From contig NZ_JAFCLS010000024.1 of assembly GCF_018131075.1 (NCBI RefSeq), positions 1-64,000 of the forward strand: a DNA stretch of 64,000 bases, written 5' to 3'. The DNA is from Bradyrhizobium sp. JYMT SZCCT0428. GTDB taxonomy: Bacteria; Pseudomonadota; Alphaproteobacteria; Rhizobiales; Xanthobacteraceae. The position numbers were made by a program, and so were the translations under genes. The notes below the pieces were generated by a model that had not been told where the DNA came from, ran no database searches, and saw only the letters and a list, made by a program, of their open reading frames with translations. This document shows positions 34,038 through 42,403 of the stretch, one piece after another. Numbering within the stretch: position 1 is the first letter of the stretch; each line of letters opens with the position of its first letter.

Positions 34038-35771
34038 TCATTTCCCCGTCAGATAGACCTCGCCGAGCAGCGACGAGTTCGACCACGGCACCTGTTTGGC
34101 CTTGGTCGCGGCGACCACTTCGGCGCGGACCCGGGTCAGCATCTGCTGCACCTCGAGCCCGGGCGTGCCGATGTGGCGCGACAGGGCTGCCGAGAACGGG
34201 CTGTTGACGCCTTCGCCGTCGAGCGCCACCTGTCCGGGCGCGGTCGCGTAAGCAATCAGCGTTCCCGCGCCCAGCGTCGAGCCGGCGCCAAGGCTGGCCG
34301 GTGCGGCGAGGCCCGGTCCGGGCTGGATGCCGCGGTTGGCGCCCGCGGAAGCGACCTGTGTCGTCGCCACGGGGGGAGTCATGGGATTGTTGCGGCAGGC
34401 ATCCATGATCAGGATGTTGGTGCGCACCTGATCGTCGAGACCGGCCATGATCGTATCCATTTCCACCATCGCATCCGTCATGCGGCCGCCGGCTTGCAGC
34501 GCCACGTCGATCGGCACGAGATAATTGCGGCCCTCGACCTGTACGCCGTGACCGGCGTAATAAACCACCGCCACCTGCGCCCGTGCCGCATCGCGCAGGA
34601 AGTCGCGGATCGTCGATTGCATCGCCACACGATCGAGATCGATGCCTTCGTTCACGACGAAGCCGATGTCGCGCAGGCTCCTGGCGATCGAGCGGGCGTC
34701 GTTGACCGGGTTGGGTAGCGGCGTGACGTGCGCATAGGCGCCGTTGCCGATCACGAGCGCGACGCGCCGCGTGATGCTCTGGACCGGGGCGGCAGGTGGG
34801 GCAGGGGTCGCCGCACCGACCGGCCCCGTCGTCGTTGTCGATGTCGTGTTTGATGTCGCATCTCTCGGCGCCGGCGCCGTTGCGTCCGACAACAGCGAGA
34901 GCCGAACCTTCGCGGTGGCCTGATTGGATTTGCTGCCGGCGTCCGACGCCTTGCCTTCGAGGGTGGCGGCGTAGTCCTGCTTCGCGCTGGTGAAATCGCC
35001 CTTTGCTTCATAGGCGAGGCCGCGCTGGCTGTAGGCCGAAATCAACACGCTGCCGGGCGGCGTCATGATGTTGACCGGCGCCTTCGCCTTGGCGAGGCGG
35101 ATCGCCTCGGTGCCGTCAGCGATGGCGCGTTCGAAGTCGCCCTTGGCACGCCAAAGCACAGCGCGGTGGATCAGCGGCTGCGGCAGCGCCGCGTCGAGCC
35201 GGATCGCTTCGTTGATGTCGGCCATCGCGCCGTCGAGATCGCCGAGCGCCTGTTTCGAGATGCCGCGGTTCTGGTAGGAGAACGGAGACTTCCGTCCGGC
35301 GTTGATCGATGCGTCATAGTCGGCGATCGCCTTGGCGTACTCGCCCTTGCCGCGCCACGCGTTGCCGCGGTTGTGAAACAGGATGCCGCTCGGTGGTCCC
35401 AGCCGCAGCGCGTCGTTGAAGTCCGATATCGCGATGTCGTATTCGCCCTTGTCGTAATAGGCCGAGCCGCGCAGATTGTAGATTGCGATATCAGGCTTGA
35501 GCCTGAGCGCCTCGCTGGTGTCGGCGATGACCTTGACGTAGTCGCCCTTCTTGTTCCAGCCGACCGCGCGCCAGAAATAGATGCCCGCGAGTTTCTCGCC
35601 GGAAAACACCTTGAGCGCGATGATCTTGTTGCAGGCATCGATCATCTGATCGGCCGGCGTGGTGTCGGTGGTGCAGAGCGGCCCGAGTTGTTTGCGGGAC
35701 TGGGCGAGGGAGGGCGCCGACCACAGGGCGGCTGCAAGCAAGGTCAGCGTCAGGATCGCGCGGCGCATCAA
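34038..35771 (-). CDS. Secreted TPR-caspase-like (peptidase C14) protein
   Basis: A 577-residue protein. A Sec signal peptide (about residues 1-23, SLA before Q) is followed by five or six TPR repeats (about 60-275, e.g. IYNLRGSAYYDKGEYDIAI). A Pro/Thr/Ala-rich linker (about 297-330) leads to a caspase domain (about 335-577). His408 in YYAGHGVQ and Cys459 in IMDACRNNP form the expected catalytic dyad, with VALVIGNGAYAHVTPLPNPV at the domain start. It probably acts in the periplasm. The family is common in Bradyrhizobium, with few known substrates. It is transcribed away from the helix-turn-helix/methyltransferase gene, 165 bases off. Confidence 0.9.
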   Translation of the reverse strand: MMRRAILTLTLLAAALWSAPSLAQSRKQLGPLCTTDTTPADQMIDACNKIIALKVFSGEKLAGIYFWRAVGWNKKGDYVKVIADTSEALRLKPDIAIYNLRGSAYYDKGEYDIAISDFNDALRLGPPSGILFHNRGNAWRGKGEYAKAIADYDASINAGRKSPFSYQNRGISKQALGDLDGAMADINEAIRLDAALPQPLIHRAVLWRAKGDFERAIADGTEAIRLAKAKAPVNIMTPPGSVLISAYSQRGLAYEAKGDFTSAKQDYAATLEGKASDAGSKSNQATAKVRLSLLSDATAPAPRDATSNTTSTTTTGPVGAATPAPPAAPVQSITRRVALVIGNGAYAHVTPLPNPVNDARSIARSLRDIGFVVNEGIDLDRVAMQSTIRDFLRDAARAQVAVVYYAGHGVQVEGRNYLVPIDVALQAGGRMTDAMVEMDTIMAGLDDQVRTNILIMDACRNNPMTPPVATTQVASAGANRGIQPGPGLAAPASLGAGSTLGAGTLIAYATAPGQVALDGEGVNSPFSAALSRHIGTPGLEVQQMLTRVRAEVVAATKAKQVPWSNSSLLGEVYLTGK

Positions 35772-35936
35772 TTGGTCCTTACATCAAGGGGTTGCGTCCT
35801 TGTCTTGGTGGCGAAATGCGGGATGGCGGTTCATGCCGGCCGGACCGGGAAACAGGCCTTTCCCCAGTGGGCAGATGATGGTAGGACATCCTGGTCATCT
35901 GCCGTTGCCCACCGCTCCGTCCCAATCCGCCACCCG

Positions 35937-37292
35937 ATGAAAAACGACAAGATTCTCAGCCAGATATCGGAGTTCTGCCGCCAGGCCGATATGGCGGAGA
36001 CGACGTTTGGCCGCCGGGCCGTCAATGACGGCAAGCTGGTGCACCGCCTGCGCGAGGGCAAGCGCATCACCATCGACACGCTGGACCGGATCCAGGCCTA
36101 TATCGCCGCTTCCACACCGGGCGGGCTGCCGCCGCCGCGCGGGATCGAAGTGCCGCCCGAGAAGCGCGACCCCAGGGGCAATTTCCGCTTCTTCGAGAAC
36201 CGGCAGAAATATCTGTTGTTCGTCCATACCTGCAGCGAAAAGCGGGTGACCGCCGACCGGGTGGCGCTCGAGCTGTCGAGCCTGCATCCGCGGCCGCCGG
36301 CGCTGCGGGTGTTCGATGCCGGCGTCGGCGACGGCACCGTGCTGGCGCGGGTGATGCGCTCGATGCACGGCCGCTTCCCCCATATGCCGTTCTATATCGC
36401 CGGCAAGGAGCTCAGCCTGGAGGACGTCCGCCTGACGCTCGACAAGGTCCCGGACCGGCTGTTCGAGCATCCCGCGACCGTCTTTGTGCTCACCAACATG
36501 TACTACGCCGAGGCGCCCTGGCTGACCCCGGCCTCGCCCGCGGCTGCCGCGGGCATGATCTGGCATGAGGTCGCACTCCAGGGCGCATCCTCAGGTGAAT
36601 TCGAGACCCAGATCGCCGCACTGGGCCCATTTCTGGAGCAGAACTGGCGAGCCAATATTAGTCCCAAATCGGGCATGCCGATCTATGAACGGCCGGTGGC
36701 GCTGGTAGTTTACCGGGAGGACCACCGGTTCCTGCTTGATTCGATCATCCCCCGGGCGGGCCGAACCGAGGCCAATTTCGACCTCGTCATTGCATCCCAG
36801 CCATACCGGGCCAAATCCTCTGTGAATTTCCGCGCCAAGCGGATTATCGCGCCGCTGGCGCGGGCGCTGCGGGCCGGCGGCCGGTTGATCGGAATTCACT
36901 CCCACGGGCAGGATCCAGGGCTGGAAATCATCCAGGCGGTGTGGCCCGGAGAAAATCCTTTCGCGGTGAGCCGTCATGAGCTACTGCGCACGGTGAAATA
37001 CGAGCTGGGGTCGGCCGGGCGCGACCTCAATTTTAATGCCTACGCCGATAACCGTTCCATCTTCCGTTATGATATGGAAGCGCTGCCCAACGAGGTCACC
37101 GGCTCGATCGGAACCTCGACGGCCTTTGCAGCGTGGAACGCGGCGGTGTATGTGGCCCAGATCGAAGACGAACGGTTGACGGAAATGACCGAAAACGGCC
37201 GAACCCTCGATGCCACCCGAGAGGTTCTGCGCAAACATAATGGGCTTTGGTTTTACGACGAATCCTACGTCATCTCGCGCCGTCGCGACTGA
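35937..37292 (+). CDS. Helix-turn-helix protein with a SAM-methyltransferase-like domain
   Basis: A 451-residue protein. Residues 1-57 form a small helical domain (FCRQADMAETTFGRRAVNDG, then KLVHRLREGKRITIDTLDRI) like those in alphaproteobacterial DNA-binding proteins. From about 120 comes a Rossmann-like domain with VFDAGVGDGTVLARV (126-133, motif I of class I methyltransferases). Later FDLVIASQPY (281-290) sits where amino-methyltransferases have their N/D-P-P-Y motif. Substrate and activity are unproven; it could methylate nucleic acid, protein or a small molecule. It ends 60 bases before metK, and ahcY follows, so it is placed with SAM supply and SAH removal. The ATG was chosen at 35937 because the open frame upstream runs antisense to the caspase gene. 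Confidence 0.75.
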   Translation: MKNDKILSQISEFCRQADMAETTFGRRAVNDGKLVHRLREGKRITIDTLDRIQAYIAASTPGGLPPPRGIEVPPEKRDPRGNFRFFENRQKYLLFVHTCSEKRVTADRVALELSSLHPRPPALRVFDAGVGDGTVLARVMRSMHGRFPHMPFYIAGKELSLEDVRLTLDKVPDRLFEHPATVFVLTNMYYAEAPWLTPASPAAAAGMIWHEVALQGASSGEFETQIAALGPFLEQNWRANISPKSGMPIYERPVALVVYREDHRFLLDSIIPRAGRTEANFDLVIASQPYRAKSSVNFRAKRIIAPLARALRAGGRLIGIHSHGQDPGLEIIQAVWPGENPFAVSRHELLRTVKYELGSAGRDLNFNAYADNRSIFRYDMEALPNEVTGSIGTSTAFAAWNAAVYVAQIEDERLTEMTENGRTLDATREVLRKHNGLWFYDESYVISRRRD

Positions 37293-37319
37293 CATTCCGG
37301 GATAAATGACAAAGAGAGC

Positions 37320-37346
37320 CCGCCGACATCAGGCGGAAACAAGGGG
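37320..37346 (+). promoter_or_regulatory. Hairpin and strong ribosome-binding site in the metK leader
   Basis: CCGCC (37320-37324) and GGCGG (37332-37336) enclose a seven-base loop, immediately followed by the ribosome-binding site AAGGGG (37341-37346), six bases before the ATG. The hairpin is short. It does not match the SAM-I, SAM-II or SAM/SAH riboswitch patterns that I know, so it may be chance or a small translational control element. Confidence 0.35.
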
Positions 37347-37352
37347 TTGTTG

Positions 37353-38615
37353 ATGCGCGCGTCTTATCTTTTCACCAGCGAGTCGGTTTCCGAAGGCCAT
37401 CCGGACAAGGTTTCGGATCAAATCTCCGACGCCATTCTCGATGCCTTCCTCGAGAAGGACGTCAAGCTCGGTATTGCCGACGACAGTGCGGTCAATACCC
37501 GTCTCGGCTGCGAGACACTCTGCACGACCAACAAGATCGTGATTGCGGGCGAGGGCCGTGGCCAGTTGTTCCGCGACATTCACGGCGTCTCGGTGGTCGA
37601 TCGCGAACTGATCTCCGAGATCGCCCGCAGCGTGGTCAAGGACATCGGCTACGACCAGAACGGCTTCTCCTATCATGGCGCCGATATTGAGGTGCTGCTG
37701 CATGGCCAGTCGCCCGACATCGCGATGGGCGTCGACGCCAAGAAAAAGAAGAGCGGCGAAGAAGAAGGCGCCGGCGACCAGGGCATGATGTTCGGCTATG
37801 CCTGCAACGAGAGCGAAATCTACGAAAAGGGCAGCTTCATGCCCGCGCCGATCTTCTTCGCGCACCGCATCCTGAAGGTGCTGTCGGAGAAGCGCCGCAG
37901 CGGTCAGCTGTTCGACCTGCAGCCCGACGCCAAGAGCCAGGTCACGGTGAAATATGTCGAAGGTAAAGCGGTCGGCTGCACCAAGGTCGTGGTCTCGACC
38001 CAGCACAACGAGAAGAGCCGCAACGGCAAGAAGTATTCGCCCGGCCTGATCAAGGACATGATCGCGCATGAAGTCGAGTCGGCGCTGCCGAAGGGTTGGA
38101 TGCCTGAAAAGAATTCCGACTTCCTGGTCAATCCGACCGGCAACTTCGTGGTCGGCGGTCCCGACGGCGATTGCGGCCTGACCGGCCGCAAGATCATCGT
38201 CGACACCTATGGCGGCTACGCGCCGCATGGCGGCGGCGCCTTCTCCGGCAAGGATCCGACCAAGGTCGATCGTTCCGCTGCCTATGCCGCGCGCTACCTC
38301 GCCAAGAACGTTGTCGCAGCCGGCTTTGCCGATCGCTGCACCATCCAGGTCGCCTATGCAATCGGCGTCGCCGATCCGATGTCGCTGCTGGTGGATACCC
38401 ACGGCACCGGCAAGGTCGATGAAAAGAAGCTCGAAAAGGTGCTGCCGCAACTGTTCCGGCTGACCCCGACCAACATCCGCCGCACGCTGAAGCTGAACCG
38501 GCCGATCTATCGCCGCACCGCGTCCTATGGCCATTTCGGCCGCGCGCCGGAAAAGGATGGCGGCTTCTCCTGGGAAAAAACCGATCTGGTGTCCGCACTG
38601 AAGGGTGCGTTCTGA
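37353..38615 (+). CDS. metK: S-adenosylmethionine synthetase
   Basis: A 420-residue cytoplasmic enzyme making SAM from methionine and ATP. Family motifs are FTSESVSEGHPDKVSDQISD at the N-terminus, GAGDQGMMFGYACNE (methionine/ATP loop) and GGGAFSGKDPTKVDRSAAY (phosphate-binding). It is about 20-35 residues longer than many MetK proteins; a lysine/glutamate-rich stretch (KKKKSGEEEGAG) lies just before the active-site loop. ATG 37353 has AAGGGG six bases upstream; the frame's earlier TTG is not needed. It lies between the methyltransferase-like gene and ahcY. Confidence 0.97.
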   Translation: MRASYLFTSESVSEGHPDKVSDQISDAILDAFLEKDVKLGIADDSAVNTRLGCETLCTTNKIVIAGEGRGQLFRDIHGVSVVDRELISEIARSVVKDIGYDQNGFSYHGADIEVLLHGQSPDIAMGVDAKKKKSGEEEGAGDQGMMFGYACNESEIYEKGSFMPAPIFFAHRILKVLSEKRRSGQLFDLQPDAKSQVTVKYVEGKAVGCTKVVVSTQHNEKSRNGKKYSPGLIKDMIAHEVESALPKGWMPEKNSDFLVNPTGNFVVGGPDGDCGLTGRKIIVDTYGGYAPHGGGAFSGKDPTKVDRSAAYAARYLAKNVVAAGFADRCTIQVAYAIGVADPMSLLVDTHGTGKVDEKKLEKVLPQLFRLTPTNIRRTLKLNRPIYRRTASYGHFGRAPEKDGGFSWEKTDLVSALKGAF

Positions 38616-38635
38616 TTTTCTCCGTAATCATCCTG

Positions 38636-38679
38636 CTTATTCCGGAAAGCCTTTCGCGCTTTTCGGAATAAGCTTTTTC
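38636..38679 (+). terminator. Intrinsic terminator between metK and ahcY
   Basis: A 15-base-pair stem (38636-38650 with 38658-38672, one G-U pair) with a seven-base loop is followed by CTTTTTC (38673-38679). The stem starts 21 bases after the metK stop and ends 20 bases before the ahcY ATG. It may end or attenuate transcription between the two genes. The U-run is short, so read-through is likely. Confidence 0.7.
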
Positions 38680-38692
38680 AAGGGATCAACAC

Positions 38693-40123
38693 ATGACCGC
38701 CGCCGCCAAGAAGCCTGCCTTTACCGACTACATCGTCAAGGACATCTCGCTCGCCGACTTCGGCCGCAAGGAACTCTCGCTGGCCGAGACCGAAATGCCC
38801 GGCCTGATGGCGACGCGCGAGGAATACGGCCCGAAGCAGCCACTGAAGGGCGCGCGCATCGCGGGCTCCCTGCACATGACGATCCAGACCGGCGTGCTGA
38901 TCGAGACGCTGGCCGCACTCGGCGCCGACATCCGCTGGGTCTCCTGCAACATCTATTCGACGCAAGATCACGCGGCGGCGGCGATCGCAGCCGCCGGCAT
39001 TCCGGTGTTTGCCGTCAAGGGCGAGAGCCTCACCGAATACTGGGATTACACCGCCAAGCTGTTCGACTGGCACGGTGGCGGTCACCCGAACATGATCCTT
39101 GACGACGGCGGCGACGCCACCATGTACGTCCATCTTGGTCTGCGCGCCGAGAACGGCGACACCAAGTTCCTGGACAAGCCGGGTTCGGAAGAAGAGGAAG
39201 TCTTCTTCACGCTGCTGAAGAAGCAGCTCAAGGAAAAGCCGAAGGGCTATTTCGCCGAGATTGCCAAGAGCATCAAGGGCGTTTCCGAAGAGACCACCAC
39301 GGGCGTGCATCGCCTCTATGACATGCAGAAGGCCGGTACGCTGTTGTGGCCGGCGATCAACGTCAACGACAGCGTGACCAAATCGAAGTTCGACAACCTC
39401 TATGGCTGCCGTGAATCGCTGGTCGACGGCATCCGCCGCGGCACCGACGTGATGATGTCGGGCAAGATTGCGATGGTCGCGGGCTTCGGCGACGTCGGCA
39501 AGGGATCGGCCGCGTCATTGCGCCAGGCCGGCTGCCGCGTCATGGTGTCGGAAGTCGATCCGATCTGCGCGCTGCAGGCGGCGATGGAAGGCTACGAGGT
39601 CGTGACCATGGAAGACGCGGCACCCCGCGCCGACATCTTCGTCACCGCCACCGGCAACAAGGACATCATCACCATCGAGCACATGCGTGCGATGAAGGAT
39701 CGCGCCATCGTCTGCAACATCGGCCACTTCGACAACGAGATCCAGATCGTGGGTCTGAAGAACCTGAAGTGGGACAACATCAAGCCGCAGGTCGACGAGA
39801 TCACCTTCCCCGACAACCACCGTATCATCCTGCTGTCGGAAGGCCGCCTGGTGAACCTCGGTAACGCCATGGGCCATCCGAGCTTCGTGATGTCGGCCTC
39901 GTTCACCAACCAGACGCTGGCGCAGATCGAACTGTTCGCCAACAACAAGGACGGCAAGTACAAGAAGGAAGTCTACGTGCTGCCGAAGTCGCTCGACGAG
40001 AAGGTGGCCCGGCTGCATCTCGCCAAGATCGGCGTCAAGCTGACCGAACTGCGCCCCGACCAGGCCGAGTATATCGGCGTCAAGCCGGAAGGCCCGTTCA
40101 AGGCGGATCACTACCGGTATTGA
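38693..40123 (+). CDS. ahcY: S-adenosylhomocysteine hydrolase (adenosylhomocysteinase)
   Basis: A 476-residue NAD-dependent enzyme that splits S-adenosylhomocysteine into adenosine and homocysteine, removing the product inhibitor of methyltransferases. The NAD site reads VAGFGDVGKGSAASL; substrate-binding elements are WVSCNIYSTQDHAAAAI, GVHRLYDMQKAGTLLWPAINVNDS and GHFDNEIQ; the C-terminus FKADHYRY supplies the conserved Lys-x-x-x-Tyr. ATG 38693 follows AAGGGA at a good distance. It lies 77 bases after metK, with a hairpin terminator between, and ends before a strong terminator. Confidence 0.98.
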   Translation: MTAAAKKPAFTDYIVKDISLADFGRKELSLAETEMPGLMATREEYGPKQPLKGARIAGSLHMTIQTGVLIETLAALGADIRWVSCNIYSTQDHAAAAIAAAGIPVFAVKGESLTEYWDYTAKLFDWHGGGHPNMILDDGGDATMYVHLGLRAENGDTKFLDKPGSEEEEVFFTLLKKQLKEKPKGYFAEIAKSIKGVSEETTTGVHRLYDMQKAGTLLWPAINVNDSVTKSKFDNLYGCRESLVDGIRRGTDVMMSGKIAMVAGFGDVGKGSAASLRQAGCRVMVSEVDPICALQAAMEGYEVVTMEDAAPRADIFVTATGNKDIITIEHMRAMKDRAIVCNIGHFDNEIQIVGLKNLKWDNIKPQVDEITFPDNHRIILLSEGRLVNLGNAMGHPSFVMSASFTNQTLAQIELFANNKDGKYKKEVYVLPKSLDEKVARLHLAKIGVKLTELRPDQAEYIGVKPEGPFKADHYRY

Positions 40124-40141
40124 TCCATCCGCATGCGCGAC

Positions 40142-40173
40142 AAAAAAGCCCCGGAGCGATCCGGGGCTTTTTT
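40142..40173 (+). terminator. Strong intrinsic terminator after ahcY
   Basis: A perfect 14-base-pair inverted repeat (40142-40155 with 40160-40173) with a four-base loop: six A, GCCCCGGA, loop, TCCGGGGC, six T. It begins 18 bases after the ahcY stop. As the A-run mirrors the T-run it could work in both directions. Confidence 0.92.
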
Positions 40174-40211
40174 CATGGCAGAACCCTGATACGATCTGAG
40201 GTAGAAAACAC

Positions 40212-40238
40212 AAAAAAGCCCGCCACTATGAAGCGGGC
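40212..40238 (-). terminator. Hairpin with U-run facing the minus strand
   Basis: GCCCGC (40218-40223) and GCGGGC (40233-40238) enclose nine bases. The A6 at 40212-40217 becomes a T6 after the stem when read on the minus strand. It therefore looks like a terminator for leftward transcription, yet no leftward gene ends here; the nearest minus-strand gene is 2.4 kb away. Confidence 0.55.
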
Positions 40239-40294
40239 GGCCCGCTTTCCAGACTTCATTTTCAGAACACCGACAACATTGCGGAGGGAAGGTC

Positions 40295-40714
40295 ATGTCG
40301 AGTGAAGCAGTCAACGTTCAGATCCTGAAGGAAGCCTATCGCCAGTGGCACGACAGCAAGGGCGGCAGCGTCGATCACTGGTTCGACAGCGTCGTCGCGC
40401 CGAACATCAACTTCCAATCGGTCCCACGCGGCGCGGCTCCGCTGGAATTTGCGACGCGGTACGACAATCGCGAGCAGCTTCGTACCTATTTCAACACCTT
40501 GGTTGGAGAGTGGACCATGCAGCACTACACCATCGAGGAGTACATCGCGCAGGGTGATGCGGTGGTCGCTCGCGGCTCGACGGCGTGGATCAACAAGAAG
40601 ACCGGCAAACTTGCGGAGACGCCGAAGATGGACTTCTGGCGCTTCAAGGACGGCAAGGCGGTTGAATTCTACGAATATTTCGACTCCGCGGCCGTCGCCG
40701 CCGCGGCCACCTGA
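40295..40714 (+). CDS. SnoaL-like/NTF2-fold protein
   Basis: A 139-residue protein of the NTF2-like superfamily (SnoaL/ketosteroid-isomerase-like). It has an N-terminal helix ILKEAYRQWHDSKGG, then LRTYFNTLVGEW, EEYIAQGDAVVARGSTAW and a C-terminal strand DFWRFKDGKAVEFYEYFDSA, the usual order of the cone-shaped fold. Members isomerise, dehydrate or simply bind small hydrophobic molecules; the activity here is unknown. The ATG has a very strong site, GGAGGGAAGG. The next gene, a monooxygenase, starts 54 bases later on the same strand, so the two may act on one compound. Confidence 0.82.
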   Translation: MSSEAVNVQILKEAYRQWHDSKGGSVDHWFDSVVAPNINFQSVPRGAAPLEFATRYDNREQLRTYFNTLVGEWTMQHYTIEEYIAQGDAVVARGSTAWINKKTGKLAETPKMDFWRFKDGKAVEFYEYFDSAAVAAAAT

Positions 40715-40768
40715 AGCCGGTTGCAATTTCGCATGACCCTGCCCATACCATTGGGCAGGGAGAGCGCG

Positions 40769-42235
40769 ATGACGGATACATCAGAGCATTTCGACGTCCT
40801 CATCGTTGGCGCCGGGTTGTCCGGCATCGGCGCGGGCTATCACCTGCAGGAGAAGTGCCCGGGCAAGAGCTACGCCATTCTCGAAGGCCGCGACTGCATC
40901 GGTGGCACCTGGGACCTGTTTCGCTATCCCGGCATCCGCTCCGACTCCGACATGTTCACGATGGGCTATGCGTTCAAGCCGTGGACCGAGGCCAAGGCGA
41001 TCGCCGACGGGCCTGATATTCTCAACTATGTGCGGCAGACTGCCGTCGAGAACGGAATCGACAAAAAAATCCGCTTCAACCAACGCGTCAAGCGCGCGTC
41101 GTGGTCGTCGCAGGACGCGCGCTGGAGCGTGGAGGCCGAACGCAAGGTGGGCGAGGGCGGACCTGAGACCGCGCGCTTCACCTGCAATTTCCTGTTCATG
41201 TGCTCGGGCTATTACAAATACGAGGAAGGCTACACGCCGGAGTTTGCCGGCTCCGCCGATTTCGCCGGCCGCATCGTGCATCCGCAGAAATGGCCCGAAG
41301 ACATCGACCACACGGGAAAGCGCGTCGTCGTGATCGGCTCGGGGGCGACGGCGGTGACGCTGGTACCGGAGATGGCCAAGACCGCCGCTCACGTCACCAT
41401 GCTGCAGCGCTCGCCGACCTATGTGGTGGCGCGGCCGGCCGAGGATGCGCTCGCCAACAAATTGAGGCGCAATCTGCCGGCCAAGCTCGCCTATCATCTG
41501 GTCCGCTGGCGCAACGTATTGCTCGGCATGTATTTCTTCCAGCTCAGCCGGCGCAAACCCGAGCGCGTCAAGCAACTGATTTTGGGCGGTGTCAAAATGG
41601 CGCTTGGGCCGGATTACGACATCGCGAAGCACTTTTCGCCGCGTTACAATCCGTGGGACCAGCGGCTGTGCCTTGTGCCCGATGGCGACCTGTTCACGGC
41701 GATCAGGGATCAACGGGCGTCGGTCGTCACCAATCAGATCGATACCTTCACGCCGAGAGGTATCAGGCTGAAGGACGGCAGCGAACTGGAGGCGGACATT
41801 ATCGTCACCGCCACCGGGCTCGTGATGCAACTGCTTGGTGGAATGGAAGTCAGCGTCGATGGCAAGCAGGTCGATTTCGCCAAAACGTTGACTTACAAGG
41901 GCATGATGTATGCGGATGTGCCCAACCTAGCGTCGGCGTTTGGCTACACCAACGCATCCTGGACGCTGAAATGCGATCTGACGTGCGGATATGTCTGTCG
42001 CCTGATCAATTACATGGACCGGCAGGGCTACAGATCTTGTACGCCGCATAATCTCGATCCCACCGTAGCCGAAGTGCCCTGGCTGGATTTCTCTTCCGGC
42101 TACGTGCAGCGCGCCATCGCGCAGATGCCCAAGCAGGGCTCGAAGCGGCCGTGGCGGCTCTACCAGAACTACGCCCTCGACATCGTCACGCTGCGCTACG
42201 GCAGGATCGACGACGGGGTGATGCAGTATTCGTGA
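40769..42235 (+). CDS. Flavin-containing Baeyer-Villiger-type monooxygenase
   Basis: A 488-residue FAD/NADPH monooxygenase. The FAD motif is VLIVGAGLSGIGAG (from residue 10), followed by IGGTWDLFRYPGIRSDSDM. The Baeyer-Villiger fingerprint F-x-G-x-x-x-H-x-x-x-W-P is seen at 165-176 (FAGRIVHPQKWP), and the NADPH motif is VVVIGSGATA at about 187-196. Such enzymes insert oxygen next to a ketone to give esters or lactones; the substrate is unknown. ATG 40769 follows AGGGAGAGC; the in-frame ATGs further upstream lie before that site. The gene follows the SnoaL-like one directly. Confidence 0.93.
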   Translation: MTDTSEHFDVLIVGAGLSGIGAGYHLQEKCPGKSYAILEGRDCIGGTWDLFRYPGIRSDSDMFTMGYAFKPWTEAKAIADGPDILNYVRQTAVENGIDKKIRFNQRVKRASWSSQDARWSVEAERKVGEGGPETARFTCNFLFMCSGYYKYEEGYTPEFAGSADFAGRIVHPQKWPEDIDHTGKRVVVIGSGATAVTLVPEMAKTAAHVTMLQRSPTYVVARPAEDALANKLRRNLPAKLAYHLVRWRNVLLGMYFFQLSRRKPERVKQLILGGVKMALGPDYDIAKHFSPRYNPWDQRLCLVPDGDLFTAIRDQRASVVTNQIDTFTPRGIRLKDGSELEADIIVTATGLVMQLLGGMEVSVDGKQVDFAKTLTYKGMMYADVPNLASAFGYTNASWTLKCDLTCGYVCRLINYMDRQGYRSCTPHNLDPTVAEVPWLDFSSGYVQRAIAQMPKQGSKRPWRLYQNYALDIVTLRYGRIDDGVMQYS

Positions 42236-42403
42236 CGGCCTCGCCGCGGGCTGTCCGTGGCACCAGCCGGAAAGCCTCCTGCGTAATTTCGCGTATACGC
42301 GGGCCCGCGCGAATCGTTCAGCCTGCCCCAACGGTTAACACCGGATTAACCGGTGCCGCCTACGCTGTCCGGCCTGAGGCTAACTGACAGCACGAGGAAG
42401 CCC

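Noticed and set aside
28642..37292. A cyclase, caspase and methyltransferase within 9 kb as a possible anti-phage or CBASS-like defence island
   Set aside because: The cyclase is a class III enzyme of a housekeeping signalling type, the caspase is secreted, the genes are on both strands with long gaps and repeats, and no effector, nuclease or mobile-element gene is present.
37293..37352. A SAM or SAM/SAH riboswitch upstream of metK
   Set aside because: The 60-base leader has only one five-base-pair hairpin and lacks the conserved core of the SAM-II or SAM/SAH classes as I know them.
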